A stretch of 64,000 nt of DNA from Larix kaempferi (lineage: Eukaryota > Streptophyta > Pinopsida > Pinales > Pinaceae), in NCBI GenBank assembly GCA_027924585.1, contig BSBM01000140.1, positions 10,494,001-10,558,000 of the forward strand, read 5' to 3'. Within the stretch, counting starts at the first letter, position 1; each line of letters starts with the position of its first letter. A model generated the notes under the pieces. It was not told where the DNA came from. It did not search any database and worked only from the letters and a program-made list of their open reading frames with translations. The position numbers and the translations under genes were made by a program. Below are positions 28,404 through 39,589 of the stretch, in pieces.

Positions 28404-30167
28404 GAAAAAATATTTTGTTGGATCTAAATGAGGTTGAGGATCAATGCACAAAAGGTGAAGGTGGCTGCCATATGGCAAGCCAAGTTTGAAGTCTATCAAA
28501 GACTTTGGGGTACCCTGAGTTCATGATGTGCAATGAGGAACTCAAGGGTGACAAAGAGAAACTAATGGATCTATCAATGAAGAAGGATTTATGTAAATGA
28601 ACTCAGAGGCAGAATGAAGTTTGGAATATGTTTTTTAACTAAGAAGCAAATTGAAGATTTGTTGGCTAAGTATGAGCTTTTATTGCATACCTGATCCGAT
28701 TTCAAACTCGGTGAAGTTTTTATTGTTGAAATTTTTGAAGAAGAATGTTTGTTACATGTCCTAGGATCGGATTGTTGACATACACAGTGAAGTATACAAG
28801 TATCTTGTAGCTTAATGATAGGGGGAGCAAGAAATCTAAAACCAAGCATCCAAGGAAGGTATGAGGAAGCTACAACAAGAAATATTCAAAATCAAGAGTT
28901 AGTTAAACTTGGAATATCAAAAGGTTAAAGCATTCACCTTGATCTTGAAGCAAACAGTTCGAATGACAAAATTCGTGGTATGAAGAAACCCTAGGCATGA
29001 AGTTGAAGATTGAGTAGCTGAAGCAAATGAAAAAAAAAAAAAAATCTAAGTTTTCAAGAAGTTGATTCGATGGCAAGAAGAAAGAGTGAAAAATGTTGGA
29101 TGATGGCATGAAAACTGTGTGAGTTTTGTGGTGTATTCCTTGAGGAAGCAATCAAGGATCTGCTCTCTCAAACAATCCCAATTTTTTATGACAGCCCATG
29201 CATGAGATGTTGAAGTCCTTTGAGGCAGCCAAGTCTTTTAATTGTACCTGAGATGTGAAGTGTATTTAGCACCGATTTTTCGTGAAATAAGGATTGATCT
29301 CTCTCAGCTCGAGTAACCTCTGTAATGAGGTGGTTTGATCCTTGAAGTCAAGCACGAGTTTCACAAACAGTTTACACAGCAATTGTAGGAGACAAAGGTG
29401 GATTATTTTGAAGCTACAGGTCTGCAATTTTATGTGGTTTTGATGACCTCTATACGTGCTACTCTATTCACTGAAATATTGAAAGAATGAAAAGCTTCAA
29501 GTATAGTGATGATGAAGCTGAGGATTAGAAGCAAGAGTAGAACACAACGAAGGTAGAAGGCCGGTGATTTGGCATGATCAATGAATAGCAGGCCATTGAA
29601 GAAAATATTGTTCAAGGATAGGGGGAGTATGATGATCTGATGCAAGCTTACCTTTAATGAATTTAATCATTCATATAAGTGCACTAAGGATTGGCAGTCA
29701 GTTGTATGAAGAGCTTGAGCAGCTACAATATCGTTGCATTACACAATATTGTGAAGAATTAGAAGTTCTTTATTTTCAAAATCAGAAGTTGAACATTAAG
29801 TTGAGGAGTTATGCATCACCAAAAGACCAGTGGTATGTCTTATTGAAGGGAAACGTTGAAGCAAGCTTTGATGATATGACAATTTGATTGATTAGCCAGT
29901 ACATGATAGTGATAGTATGATTTGACATGACAACACATCATTTAATGACTAGTACAACATAATGATGACAAGTGACATTTACATTAACAATTTCATGAAT
30001 AAAGAGGCATGCTGATAGGGGGCGAATCCACCTCAGCAAATAAGAGGTTTGGTAAAGCATTCAAAGAATTTATTTTTGGACATTGTGAAGCTTTTGGAGG
30101 CTAATTATCCCTTTGTCATTAATGTCAAAGGGGGAGAAGAAGAAGTTGGTTGGTTTCCATCAATGAT
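28404..30167 (+). other. Non-coding interior where pol would be
   Basis: 1.76 kb between the Gag stop and the polypurine tract. No RT, RNase H or integrase motif is seen in any frame. GATAGGGGGAG recurs at about 28,817 and 29,617, like extra polypurine tracts. Short frames at 28,589-29,151 (minus) and 29,657-29,887 (plus) have no known domain. Confidence 0.7.
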
Positions 30168-30179
30168 AAAGGGGGAGAT
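30168..30179 (+). other. Polypurine tract
   Basis: AAAGGGGGAGAT directly before the 3' LTR start TGATGAATAGG. Confidence 0.9.
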
Positions 30180-31792
30180 TGATGAATAGGATTGTCATTG
30201 ATGACAACATTAATGACAAAGGTAAAGTATGATGACATGACATGAAGCCAAATCAAGCAAACAAGCAAACAAGCAAGATGACATGGAAAGAAATACTGTG
30301 GTGGTCATTTGAAGATGATCTGGGCATTAGGACACCTATTGAGTCAAATGACCCATACTGTGGTCATTTGAATATGATTTGGGAAAGACAAAGATGTTGG
30401 TTCAAAATTGATAAGGAGATGGTGAAATGGCAATGACGAGGATGAGGATGGTCATGGAGGACATGGATAGCATGGATGGAGAAGACATATTCCAAGCAAG
30501 CATGAGCTTTCGGGCATGCTTCATGAGGCATATGTGGGCATGAGGAAAGAACAATGCGGGCATATGAAAAATGGATAGTGCGGTCATAAGAAGGCATCTT
30601 TGATGGCTTAAAGGAGGTATTGGGGGCATAGGTTATTGATCCATGCGGGAAAGAAGGCCATGGCATAAAATAGTGGAAGTAATTCAAATGTATATTTATA
30701 TTGTGGAAATAAAACAATATTTAAATGATGAATTTGACTTGGACAAGTCGGCCTCCAATATTTAAGAAAATAAAATGAATATTATTTATTGGAATAAAGA
30801 ATGAAAATTGATATGTCGGCCTCCATAAATTGAGGAAATAAAATGGACAAGCAAATGTATAAATAGGAGAGAAGTTCGTGAGTTTTGTGTGGAAAATTTG
30901 TATGGTTCAGTGAGTGATGAGTTCGGGGGACAATCATGACAGTTCGATGGTGTGAGCAGGAGCAACAACAACAGCATGACACCTCTTGTTTAAACTCTTA
31001 TCTTTTAAGTTTGCTAATGTAATGGATAAAGACATGATGATGGTGTTTATGACATGATGTTGATAGCTTGCTGATGGAAAAAATGTGAACAAGGACAGTG
31101 CGGTAGTAATAGGAAATGAGGAGCAGCTCCAGCATGAAAAAGTTACCTCTTATCTGGGTTTAATTGGGGCTGCAGTTTGATGAAGAAATGCTGAAGATGG
31201 ACTGATTCTTGATGATACAAATGTGATGAACAAGATGCTGGTTGAAGTTTGAAAGTAGTATTGACTTGTTGAGTTATACATGAATTTGTAAGCTCATAAT
31301 TGGGCATGAACAGAATTATGAAGACATGCTGAGACAGTAAAGTCAATATGAAATGATGTATGAACAGGATAATGTTTTTTTGGGGACAGAGTTGTAATGT
31401 ATGTTAATACTTACAAGCAGGGTCTTGTAATGAAATGTACTTATATAATACAAGCAGGGTCTTGTATCTATTTTTCTTAGTAGGATCTAAGAAAAAGACC
31501 AAGCAGTGTCTTGGATTTGAAGTTGGTGCTTCTATTTTAGTAGGTGATGAATTGCCTCACGGTTGCAGCCGATTGAACAAATACTAAAGATTACAAAACT
31601 ATATCTTGTGCAATGTGTTGATGTGTTTTACTTGATGAATGGCATGTGCTTAGTAGATATTTCATTGATGAATATGATATTGAAGTGAATGTGAAATAAT
31701 GATATAATATTTAGAGGTTGAAGAAGTTGAAATTTGAATAAGTGTAAGCTCACTGATTCACCCCCCCTCTCAATGATCCATTGTGTCTAACA
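30180..31792 (+). repeat. 3' LTR of the copia-type gag-only element
   Basis: 1,613 bases, partner of 24,898-26,642, with one deletion of about 130 bases near 30,788. Confidence 0.93.
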
Positions 31793-32309
31793 CACCCAAA
31801 AAGACTAAACTACAATGCATAAAACCCTAAATCACTCTCACGTTGGATTCCATCAACAACACAAGGCAAGAGCTTCAAGATTTTACCACAATTAAGAGAG
31901 AAAAGAAGAAGAATCATTTCATCTTGGAATAACCTTAGATTGTAAAGAAACCTTCAAACATCAAAATTTGTCCCTTAGAAACCTTAGACATGCCAAGAAA
32001 TGAGGTGCACACCATTTTAATTTCCAATATACATAAGTAGAAATAAAAATTCAGTCATATTTGATTCCATGATCTTGGTTACAAATGAGGGGAAGATGCC
32101 TTATTTATAAGAGAAAAGAGTCACTTTATCCCTCTTCTAGGCCAATCTACCTAATTTGTCTTTCAAATGATTTTTTTAGGGTTTGTCACCCACAATCTAG
32201 GGACTAAACCTCATAAATCATAAATTAATGCTACAAATTAATGATATGCTTCAACATGATAAATAGTTGAGCTTGGAAGGAGTATGTCATGCCCCATCTA
32301 ACTCCAACA

Positions 32310-35300
32310 TGTGTCTTTTTCCCTCAAAGCCTTCCTTAGGATGGTACGAACTTCAAAAGCTCGCTTTATGCTCTTTTTGACCAAGATGACCAAGAGGAAG
32401 GAGTGATACAATAAAAGAAAGTCCAAGAGGGTATGAAAGAGTTGTGCTAGAGCATGTGTGACAACCCTTACAAGCACAATCACCTCTACAAAGCATAAAA
32501 CCTTAAGTGTGGCTAGGGGCTCCTACGCCATGTGTCCCAATGTATTCACCACAAGATACACCGATACCTACCTAGGGAATAAATGCTCGACATGGTGAGG
32601 ATTTCCCATCAAGGAGTAGTCAACAGTGCCACAATATTAGGACATCTTGAAATGAGAACCAAGAAGACCTTCCATGTACATGACCAAGGGTATTGAGCCT
32701 CGCTAAACCAACCTTTTGTATAAAGGAATCCCAAACTTAGCCTTTTACAATGGAAAAAATACCCCCCTCGTTGGAACATATGGTAGGGTGCGTTGTAGAG
32801 AATCTAGGGCATTACAACTGACTCCAACTGCGGGACATGTGCTTCTCTCGGAAGTGTGTGAAAATCTCTTAAATATTTTGGTACCTATAGAACTACACAC
32901 TTCAAACATCGAAAGTGTCAACTACATCAGATGTAGACACATCCATCCTGCCTTTTTAAAATCAAATATTAAATATATTAAGATTAACACAACAAATGTA
33001 ATGCATGGGTAAATCAATTGACACATTAAAATGCTTGTGCACAAGATTATGCAACCTACCTACCTACTCTAATCATGGTAACATAAATGGGTCAAGTGAA
33101 ATCATACTACTAGTGAAGCCACCTTAGCATATCATTCATGCTAGGGATCTCCCCTGTCTTTGGAAATAGTCCAAGATAAAATCATGTTAATGATAAGCTG
33201 AGTAGACGTAATTACCTTCATTGAAATGGAGCTAGAAAATTGGAAAAGATCATGAACCTGGATTCCTTCAAACGCTTATGAAGGATAAGGTCCCTTTCGC
33301 AAGCCCCCTCTATCCAGGCTTGGACAAGGCTCAAGTATAAACTGTGTTCATTATGAATATGCTCTTCCAAATCTATTTGCTGCCCCAAATGAATTTTGAA
33401 ATCAACTAGAAAAGAGACCTCAAATCTTCCCTAGGAGAGGACAAATTTTGATGCTCTAACCCTACAATCGAATCACCTTCTTTCTACCCAAAACCAACAT
33501 TATTCCTTGAGAAACACGACTGAGAATGATGGTTGAAATCCACCCTAAGAGAGGGTAGATATGGTTGTTCAACATCTAAAGTATAAATCTTCATATGTAA
33601 CCTTATATCATTATCAATGGTGAGCAAGTATGACTAAACCCAATAATGATAAATCTCATCAAATGTAGGTTTTCCATGGTCTTCAAATTTTACAATTTCC
33701 TCATTCGAAGAATCATACATGGGTTCTCCAACAAATTTCCAATAATACATATCCATATCATGCTCACTAGGGAAATGCACATCATTGTATCCATTGCAAC
33801 TATATTCATTAGCAAAAAGATCCTCAAACCTATCATTTTAAAAAAATGTCTCCAAGAGCTAAAGAGAGAGGAAGGTTCACCAAACCTTCATCGTGAGGGG
33901 AACACGAAGAAGCCTCAACTACATCTTCATCAACCATGTCTTCAACAAACTTTAAATGGGGAATTGATCTTCAAGGGATTCTTCATTTTGTTCCAAATCT
34001 ACGTAAACAATCAACTTTGGATATCCAAAATGCCAACCTATTCACTTCCGCACGACAGGAAAATATCGTAGAAATCTCCCTCGGAACATGTGTGGCCCAA
34101 AGTCTCAAGTACAACACTCTTGACCCTTGAAGAATAAAATATGGGAGGGCCAAGAAACCTCGTATAATCATAATATTCTTCATTGCACAAAGGAATCCTG
34201 CCATTTTATTCCACAAGGCCCAAGGAATCATAGGAATCTTCAGAAGAATAGGAAGGAGAACTCGCCATTTATTCACTTTTTTCAATTAGGGTTTCTTGGT
34301 CTTCATGCACCTCTTCTTAAAAATCCTTCTCTAGACATTCATCACAAACATCCTTGGCTTCACTTTCTTAAGCATCTTTATCTTCATCTTTAAAAGTACC
34401 CAATCCTCTTCAAGCATATGGCTCGAGATGACATCTTCCTTGGGTTCTTTTATAAAATCCTCAATAAAAGATTCTTCAACATTGGCTTCTTCGTGAGATA
34501 TTTCTAGTGGTTGATCTTTGTCATGACATTCTTTGAAAATATCTTCATCTTTTATCAATGGACTATAAGCATCTTCTTCCTTGGTTCCCTCTTCAACATG
34601 ACATTCTTTGACAATATCTTCATCTTTTATCAATGGACTAGAAGTGTCTTATGGTCCCCTCTTCAACAATGTTTTGTGCATCATAGAAAGTCTTGACCTT
34701 TTGAACTTTTGGTATCCATTGATCAATGTTGTTATGGCATTAAGGTCCACAAAATGCTTCGAAAAATATTGCAACAGATGTAATTGTTTGTTTTCTAAGG
34801 TATTCATATCAATGCTTGGCATAGTTCTTGAAGCCAAATAGGAAGTATTCCATCATATAATTTTCATAAAGGATGCCATTATCCCCCACAATTTTGAAAA
34901 AGGTCGCAAGATAAGTCAAATCTAAATCGAAATTGTTATGAAACTTTGGAGTTTCCTCTATATCTATGTCTATTTTTTCATGATTGGGGGCCTAAATATT
35001 TGAAAAATACAAACGACCATAGATTTCTAGAGTTCGATCAAGATATTCCCAAAAAAGGATGAACCTTTTCTTCTCAACTTATGGATGTGCTTACCCTTTA
35101 CACCCAACATTGTCATCAATAACTGATGCCTCTATCTTGAAGTGCACCTCTTTGTTGTATTTTATTCAGTGGATTTGCTAGTTAAGACCTGTAAGGTTAG
35201 TCCTCAACAATAATGTCATCAGAGTACAAAAGAAAACTTACCTCAACTTCACAAAATGTTTTTTTTCAAAAAATCCATCGTTCATGCCAGGCGATTGGGC

Positions 35301-35371
35301 TCTGACCACACAACATGCTCAAACTGTTATGCAACAATCTTCAAGCATTCCTCAACAACAATGTTAAAAAA
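32310..35371 (-). mobile_element. Interior of the third LTR family, with acidic frames
   Basis: Lies between the two LTR copies of this family. The minus strand has an acidic frame (34,331-34,633) with a tandem repeat of LIKDEDI-KECH, and another decayed piece at about 33,698-33,770 reading YYWKFVGEPMYDSSNEE. The latter is nearly matched by DYWKFIGLPMFDSSH in the separate element at 63.6 kb. At 35,297-35,308 the minus strand has TGGTCAGAGCCC, probably a damaged initiator-Met primer site, though 60 bases from the estimated LTR end. No RT or integrase is seen. Confidence 0.6.
34331..34633 (-). pseudogene. Acidic repeat-containing frame of the third LTR family
   Basis: About 100 residues, very rich in Glu, Asp and Lys. 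The block with LIKDEDI, a variable residue and KECH occurs twice, 27 residues apart, from a tandem repeat of about 80 bases also visible in the DNA. There is no known domain. It probably represents the acidic Gag-side frame of a non-autonomous element rather than a host gene, because it lies inside the LTR interval and a related frame occurs at 63.5-63.9 kb. Confidence 0.5.
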
Positions 35372-38161
35372 TGTTACCGCATGAATTAACATCCTTCCGA
35401 TAGGACACAGGGTCCAATGTTAAGAATTGCAACTATTTAGGAGATGCACCCACTGTCACCACAATGCACTCTCCTTACTGGGTGTTCCCATGAATATGGG
35501 TAACACTTTTTGGCAAGTGGAGGGCATGAGTATGGGAAAAAACGAAATCGATGGAGCTTTTAAAAGCTCAATGAAGGGCTTAAACAAGCGCTTGATTGAG
35601 CTATTTAAAAAAGCTCGATCGAGGGTTAAGAAAACCCTTGATTGATCCTTTTTAAATAGCTCGTTCAAGCTATTGTCATTAGTAAAAAATAAATAGAAGT
35701 CAACAGAAAGAATATATAAATTAAAAAGTAGCTCGATCGAGCTTTTAGTTTAACCACAGTTAAACCCTCAATCGACATATTTAAAAATGCGCTTGAAACC
35801 TCAATCAAGGGTTTTTAAGACATACTTTTAGTCATCTTTTCTGCAAATTTAATTTTACTGGCCTCTTTGCCAAGCCTAATACATGTCTTGGGATGCACCT
35901 TAGGTGGCGGACTTCATACTGATGGATAATTTCTTCAACGAATCCTCTATCCATTGGCATATAATTTACGGGTTTATGAGTTCATATGATATATATATTT
36001 TAATTTTCTTTTCAAAATTACATTTACAAAACCATGTCCACAACTTTGAATCAACACGAAGACAAATTAAGAATATAAAAAGTACATAGCCAAAAAAATT
36101 CAAAAAATATATACACTCCAGATCAATGTGTCCTCTTAAAAAGGGTATTTTTTGTTTTTCGATTTTTCTATCCAGTAAAAAAAGTTTATTTGCACACACG
36201 TGTACAAAATGCAATTAAAATTTTCAATGGTTAGTTTCAAAAATTTTAATAAAAAATATAATTTTCCAACATAAATTAAAAAAATATTTGCGCCCCAGTG
36301 CATTTTGTGTAGATTATGTTCATATATTTTTTTAAAAAAATGATTCATTTATCACTAAATTATTTTACGTGCACACAAGCCACTTGTTAACTTTTCTTGA
36401 AATTTACAAGAAAAAACCTATCATTAAATGCAATTTTGGCATATTAAATAATATTATTATGTTTAAAAAAACATATAGGTGGAAAGACAACATAATTCCC
36501 TACAATTCATTTTTTTGTTGCATGTCGTAATTCACAAGACATATATGAGTTTTGAGGGCTTCGATTTAATAAATGAGTAAAAATTTGAATTTTCACCGTC
36601 ACTTTTAGCCAAAACGTGTTACCCATCTTCATGAATTCACCATGTTATTTAATCCAATTCCTAGAGGCCAAGGGAGAGTCCCTAAAATAGGTGAAATAGA
36701 CATGCACAACAAGAATACCCCACGAGCAACCTCTTGACAAATATCAGTGCCTTATGGAGTCAAAGCAATGAATACAAGCATGCTTACCAAGTACTTCAAG
36801 AGGATAGGAGTTAGAATGGACAAATGTTCACAAATATGTGGATGGATAAAAACTTTGTTGTTGTTATTAGATGACAACCACAAAATATGTGCTCAAATAT
36901 ATATATGAGAACCACTTAGAAAAATACCAACTTATCAAGGAAAGTATCCCTAATGGAGAGGGATAATAATCTCACCTTTGGGGAAGCAAATGAATGAACA
37001 ATACAAACTTGGAAATGAATTACCAGATCTAGTTTATGCTCTAACAAGCACCCATAAATCACAAAAAGGCCAACTTGAACCACTAGATGAATGCTCGAGA
37101 GAGTAGGGTTGATAGTAGGCCATTTTTTTAGCTTGTGAGACCCTCCAAAGATGAATTTTTGATGGATGTACTTGTCAAATCATATATGAAAAAAACACAC
37201 TAGCATTTGCACATAAGCGTAAATATCTCAAATTAACCATAGAAAGAGGATGCCCTTCAAGATTTTCCACGAAACCAATGAGGACACATCAATTGAACGA
37301 ATTATATTTTCCAATACCATGATATTTTTGGATTTTTATATTTTTATAATTTTAGGTTTTTTCATATATATATATATTTTTGTATTTTTTCAATATAGTA
37401 CAAGGAATTTTGTAAAATTGAATTGGTGAAGATGAGGGAAATAGACCTAGGTCTTATTCCAATGGGCAATGAGAAATCGGGGCTAGCATTTCTCCCAAGA
37501 ATTGACAATTCAATATTGAATGAATTAGGGTAAGGCTAAGAAACCTTAGGTTATGTTAGCACTTGAATTAATTAGGACAAACAAGATACTATGGCCCAAA
37601 CAAGAGAGACCCTTCATGAGGTATGTCTCACCCAACAAGACTAAACTATCATGCATAAAACCCTAAATTTCTCTTACCCTAGATGTCTTTGGAAATGCAA
37701 GACAAGAGTTTCAATATCTTACCACAATTGAGAGATAAAAGGACAATATAAAGAGCCTCAAGAATAATTTCACCTTGGAATAGCCTTGAAAGGTTGTAAA
37801 GAAACTTTCTACATCAAAATTTGTCCCTTAGAGACCCTATAAATGCCAATAAAGGAGGTGCACACCACTTTAATTGTTCATATACACAAGTAGAAATAAA
37901 AATACAGTCATATTTGACCCCATGATATTGGTTACAAATTAGGGGGGGATCACTTATTTATAACAAAAAATGCTCACTTTATCCCTCCTCTAGGATGACC
38001 TACCTAATTTGTCTTTTAAATGATTTTTTAGGGTTTGTCACCCACAATTCAGGGACTAAACCTCATAAAACATAACATAATGATAAAAACTAATGATGTG
38101 ATTCAACATGATGAAGAGTTGAGATTGGAAGGAAGATATCATGCCCCATCTAACCCCAACA
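35372..38161 (-). repeat. LTR copy 2 of the third family, carrying a TIR insertion
   Basis: Aligns with LTR copy 1 (for example AACAAGAATACCCCA at about 36,709 and 23,928). Removing the 1,164-base insertion leaves about 1.63 kb, close to copy 1. To the right, about 230 bases (38,162-38,390) match the interior next to copy 1, including the polypurine tract. So copy 2 also behaves as a 3' LTR, and the locus has an LTR-interior-LTR-interior arrangement. Confidence 0.7.
35481..36644. mobile_element. Non-autonomous DNA transposon with 34-base inverted repeats
   Basis: The left end GGTGTTCCCATGAATATGGG and the complement of the right end GGTGAATTCATGAAGATGGG continue into a shared GTAACAC and TTTTGGC; about 28 of 34 positions match. 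The matching LTR copy at about 23,860-23,880 lacks this segment, so it is an insertion. The inside has no transposase frame. It holds subterminal palindromic motifs such as GCTCGATCGAG and CTTGATTGA near 35,560-35,660. A clean target duplication could not be settled, so the superfamily is open. Confidence 0.75.
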
Positions 38162-38450
38162 TGTGTCTTTTTCCCTCAACACCATCTTTCTTAGGATGGT
38201 ACGACCTTTAAAAGCTTGCTTTCAAGGTGGACGATTTTATCTTTTTGACCAAAATGACCAAGATGGAGGAGTGATACAATAAAATAAGGTCCAAGAGGGT
38301 ATGAATGAGGTGTGTTAGATCGGGTGTGATAACCCTTACAAGCGCAATCACCTCTACAAAGCATAAAAACATAAATGTGGCTTGGGGTTTTGGCTAATCC
38401 CGATGTGTCTTCTTCTTGCAAAATAAAGGTATGTTGCATCTAGATTCCAA

Positions 38451-38465
38451 CTAGTTCTGAGGCCA
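38451..38465 (-). other. Primer binding site of the outer element
   Basis: The minus strand reads TGGCCTCAGAACTAG directly after the LTR end at 38,466. It differs from the usual TGGTATCAGAAC type at two bases. Confidence 0.6.
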
Positions 38466-39148
38466 TGTAAAATATGATGATCACCTGTAAGAAATCAATT
38501 AGATCTAGAAATATAATGGCCAATAATACACTTGTCAAATTTTCAAGGGAAAAATCTAGGAGAGAGTGAAGAGAGAAAAAATCTCGGAGCACAACTTGGA
38601 TTCTCATTCAATTAGATTAATTATCAAAGAGTGAACAATGTTGGTACATATAGGAAATTTGAATTCCTAAATGATGCAATTTGAATTGTACACTAATGCG
38701 TGAAGACCTAGTTGGGTTTAACTTAGAGATCAAATGCCCTATTTAGGCATGCAATCTCTAAAGTATGAGTTAACTAGCTAATAACTAACCCAAGATATCA
38801 AGTGGAAGATTAATTTCCTAAAATCAGGGATTGAGTCCATGCATAAATCATGCATTCTAGGAAATAACTAAAAATATTGAAGGAGGTGCTCCCCTTTTTT
38901 TGTTCATGGAGTTATGTTCTTTGAAATATTCCAAGAACTCAAACATGCAAGTTTGGATCCTAAAATCAACGAATGTGCCATCACTAGATAAAAATAGAAA
39001 ATCCCCCCCTTGAATCTAGGATGAAGAGTTTCCATGGATCACTTTGTCAAATTTAGTCAAAATTAGACCATTAGGATTATGAGACCAAGGCCTAAAGTCC
39101 CTGGGTGAATAATATTAATGTTAGGGAGAAGGTAAATATGCTCTAACA
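38466..39148 (-). repeat. 5' LTR of the element at 22,419-39,148
   Basis: 683 bases; on the minus strand it starts TGTTAGAGCATATTTACC. Flanked on the right by the target duplication ATCAT. Confidence 0.85.
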
Positions 39149-39153
39149 ATCAT

Positions 39154-39586
39154 TACCATCAATCTTTCTCATATCAAACTTGGGAATCAAATAGTTCCTT
39201 GGTTCAAAGTCGAACCCACAATGATGTATACTTTGGAGTGATAAATAATTAAGTGTTAGGGACTCAGACATCTTATTATCCAACTGTGTTTTAATTTTCT
39301 CAATATGTGATTAGGATTCGACTGTCTTGTTCTCCTTGTCCTTTTCTTGAGGAGGTGAGTTAGGGTTGAGTCTTATCTCATTCAAAATCTCCCCCTTCAT
39401 ATCTCTGAGATCATTTTTATTGGCCATATTATGTTCCATATTTTGATAGGCCATCTTTTGATCCATCTTTTCTATATTAATATCTATTTCATTTTGTGCA
39501 TGTATCAAATCCACCATTTTCATTGACCTATCATTCAATTTGTTACATTTGTTCTCTAAATTGGATAGATTGTTATATACCTTCAC
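39154..39586 (-). pseudogene. Ty3/gypsy gag remnant, upstream half
   Basis: The minus-strand frame includes a charged, coiled-coil-like N-terminus (39,311-39,586; for example QEKDKENKTVES), one stop, then CGFDFEPRNYLIPKFD and MRKIDGND, which is the lead-in of a gypsy Gag domain. It continues in phase with 22,413 downwards across the inserted element. The gypsy 5' LTR was not found to the right. Confidence 0.75.
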
Positions 39587-39589
39587 TGT

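Larger units (their letters stand above)
24898..31792 (+). mobile_element. Copia-type gag-only LTR retrotransposon
   Basis: LTRs 24,898-26,642 and 30,180-31,792 both start TGATGAATAGG and end GTGTCTAACA, with perfect CACCC target duplications at 24,893-24,897 and 31,793-31,797. A primer binding site (26,645-26,656) and a polypurine tract (30,168-30,179) complete the set. The interior encodes a copia-style Gag with zinc knuckles but no protease, integrase or reverse transcriptase. The paralogous LTR copy at 37,629-37,633 still shows the empty site (GTCTCACCCAACAAG), which confirms the insertion independently. The 3' LTR lacks about 130 bases present at about 25,500-25,632 in the 5' LTR. Confidence 0.93.
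23756..32309 (-). repeat. LTR copy 1 of a third family, split by the copia element
   Basis: Outer parts 23,756-24,897 and 31,793-32,309 together give about 1.65 kb and align along their length with 35,372-38,161 after removal of that copy's own insertion. The right end on the minus strand reads GAGGGAAAAAGACACA then TGTTGGAGTTAG, a polypurine tract and LTR start, so this is a 3' LTR of a minus-strand element. Left end is approximate (TGGTATCACAC at 23,756, aligned with TGTTACCGCAT at 35,372). Confidence 0.7.
22419..39148 (-). mobile_element. LTR element inserted in the gypsy gag, itself carrying nested elements
   Basis: LTRs at 22,419-23,123 and 38,466-39,148 are clearly related (for example TAGATCTAGAAAT near the left ends, ATATGCTC near the right). 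Perfect 5-base target duplications ATCAT lie at 22,414-22,418 and 39,149-39,153. The primer binding site at 38,451-38,465 reads on the minus strand, so the right LTR is the 5' one. Removing the element rejoins the gypsy gag frame in phase. Of its own interior only 23,124-23,755 and a short piece next to the primer site remain recognisable; the rest is later insertions. With no coding domain of its own seen, its superfamily is uncertain; the LTR start TGTTAGAGCATATTTACC looks copia-like. Confidence 0.85.
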
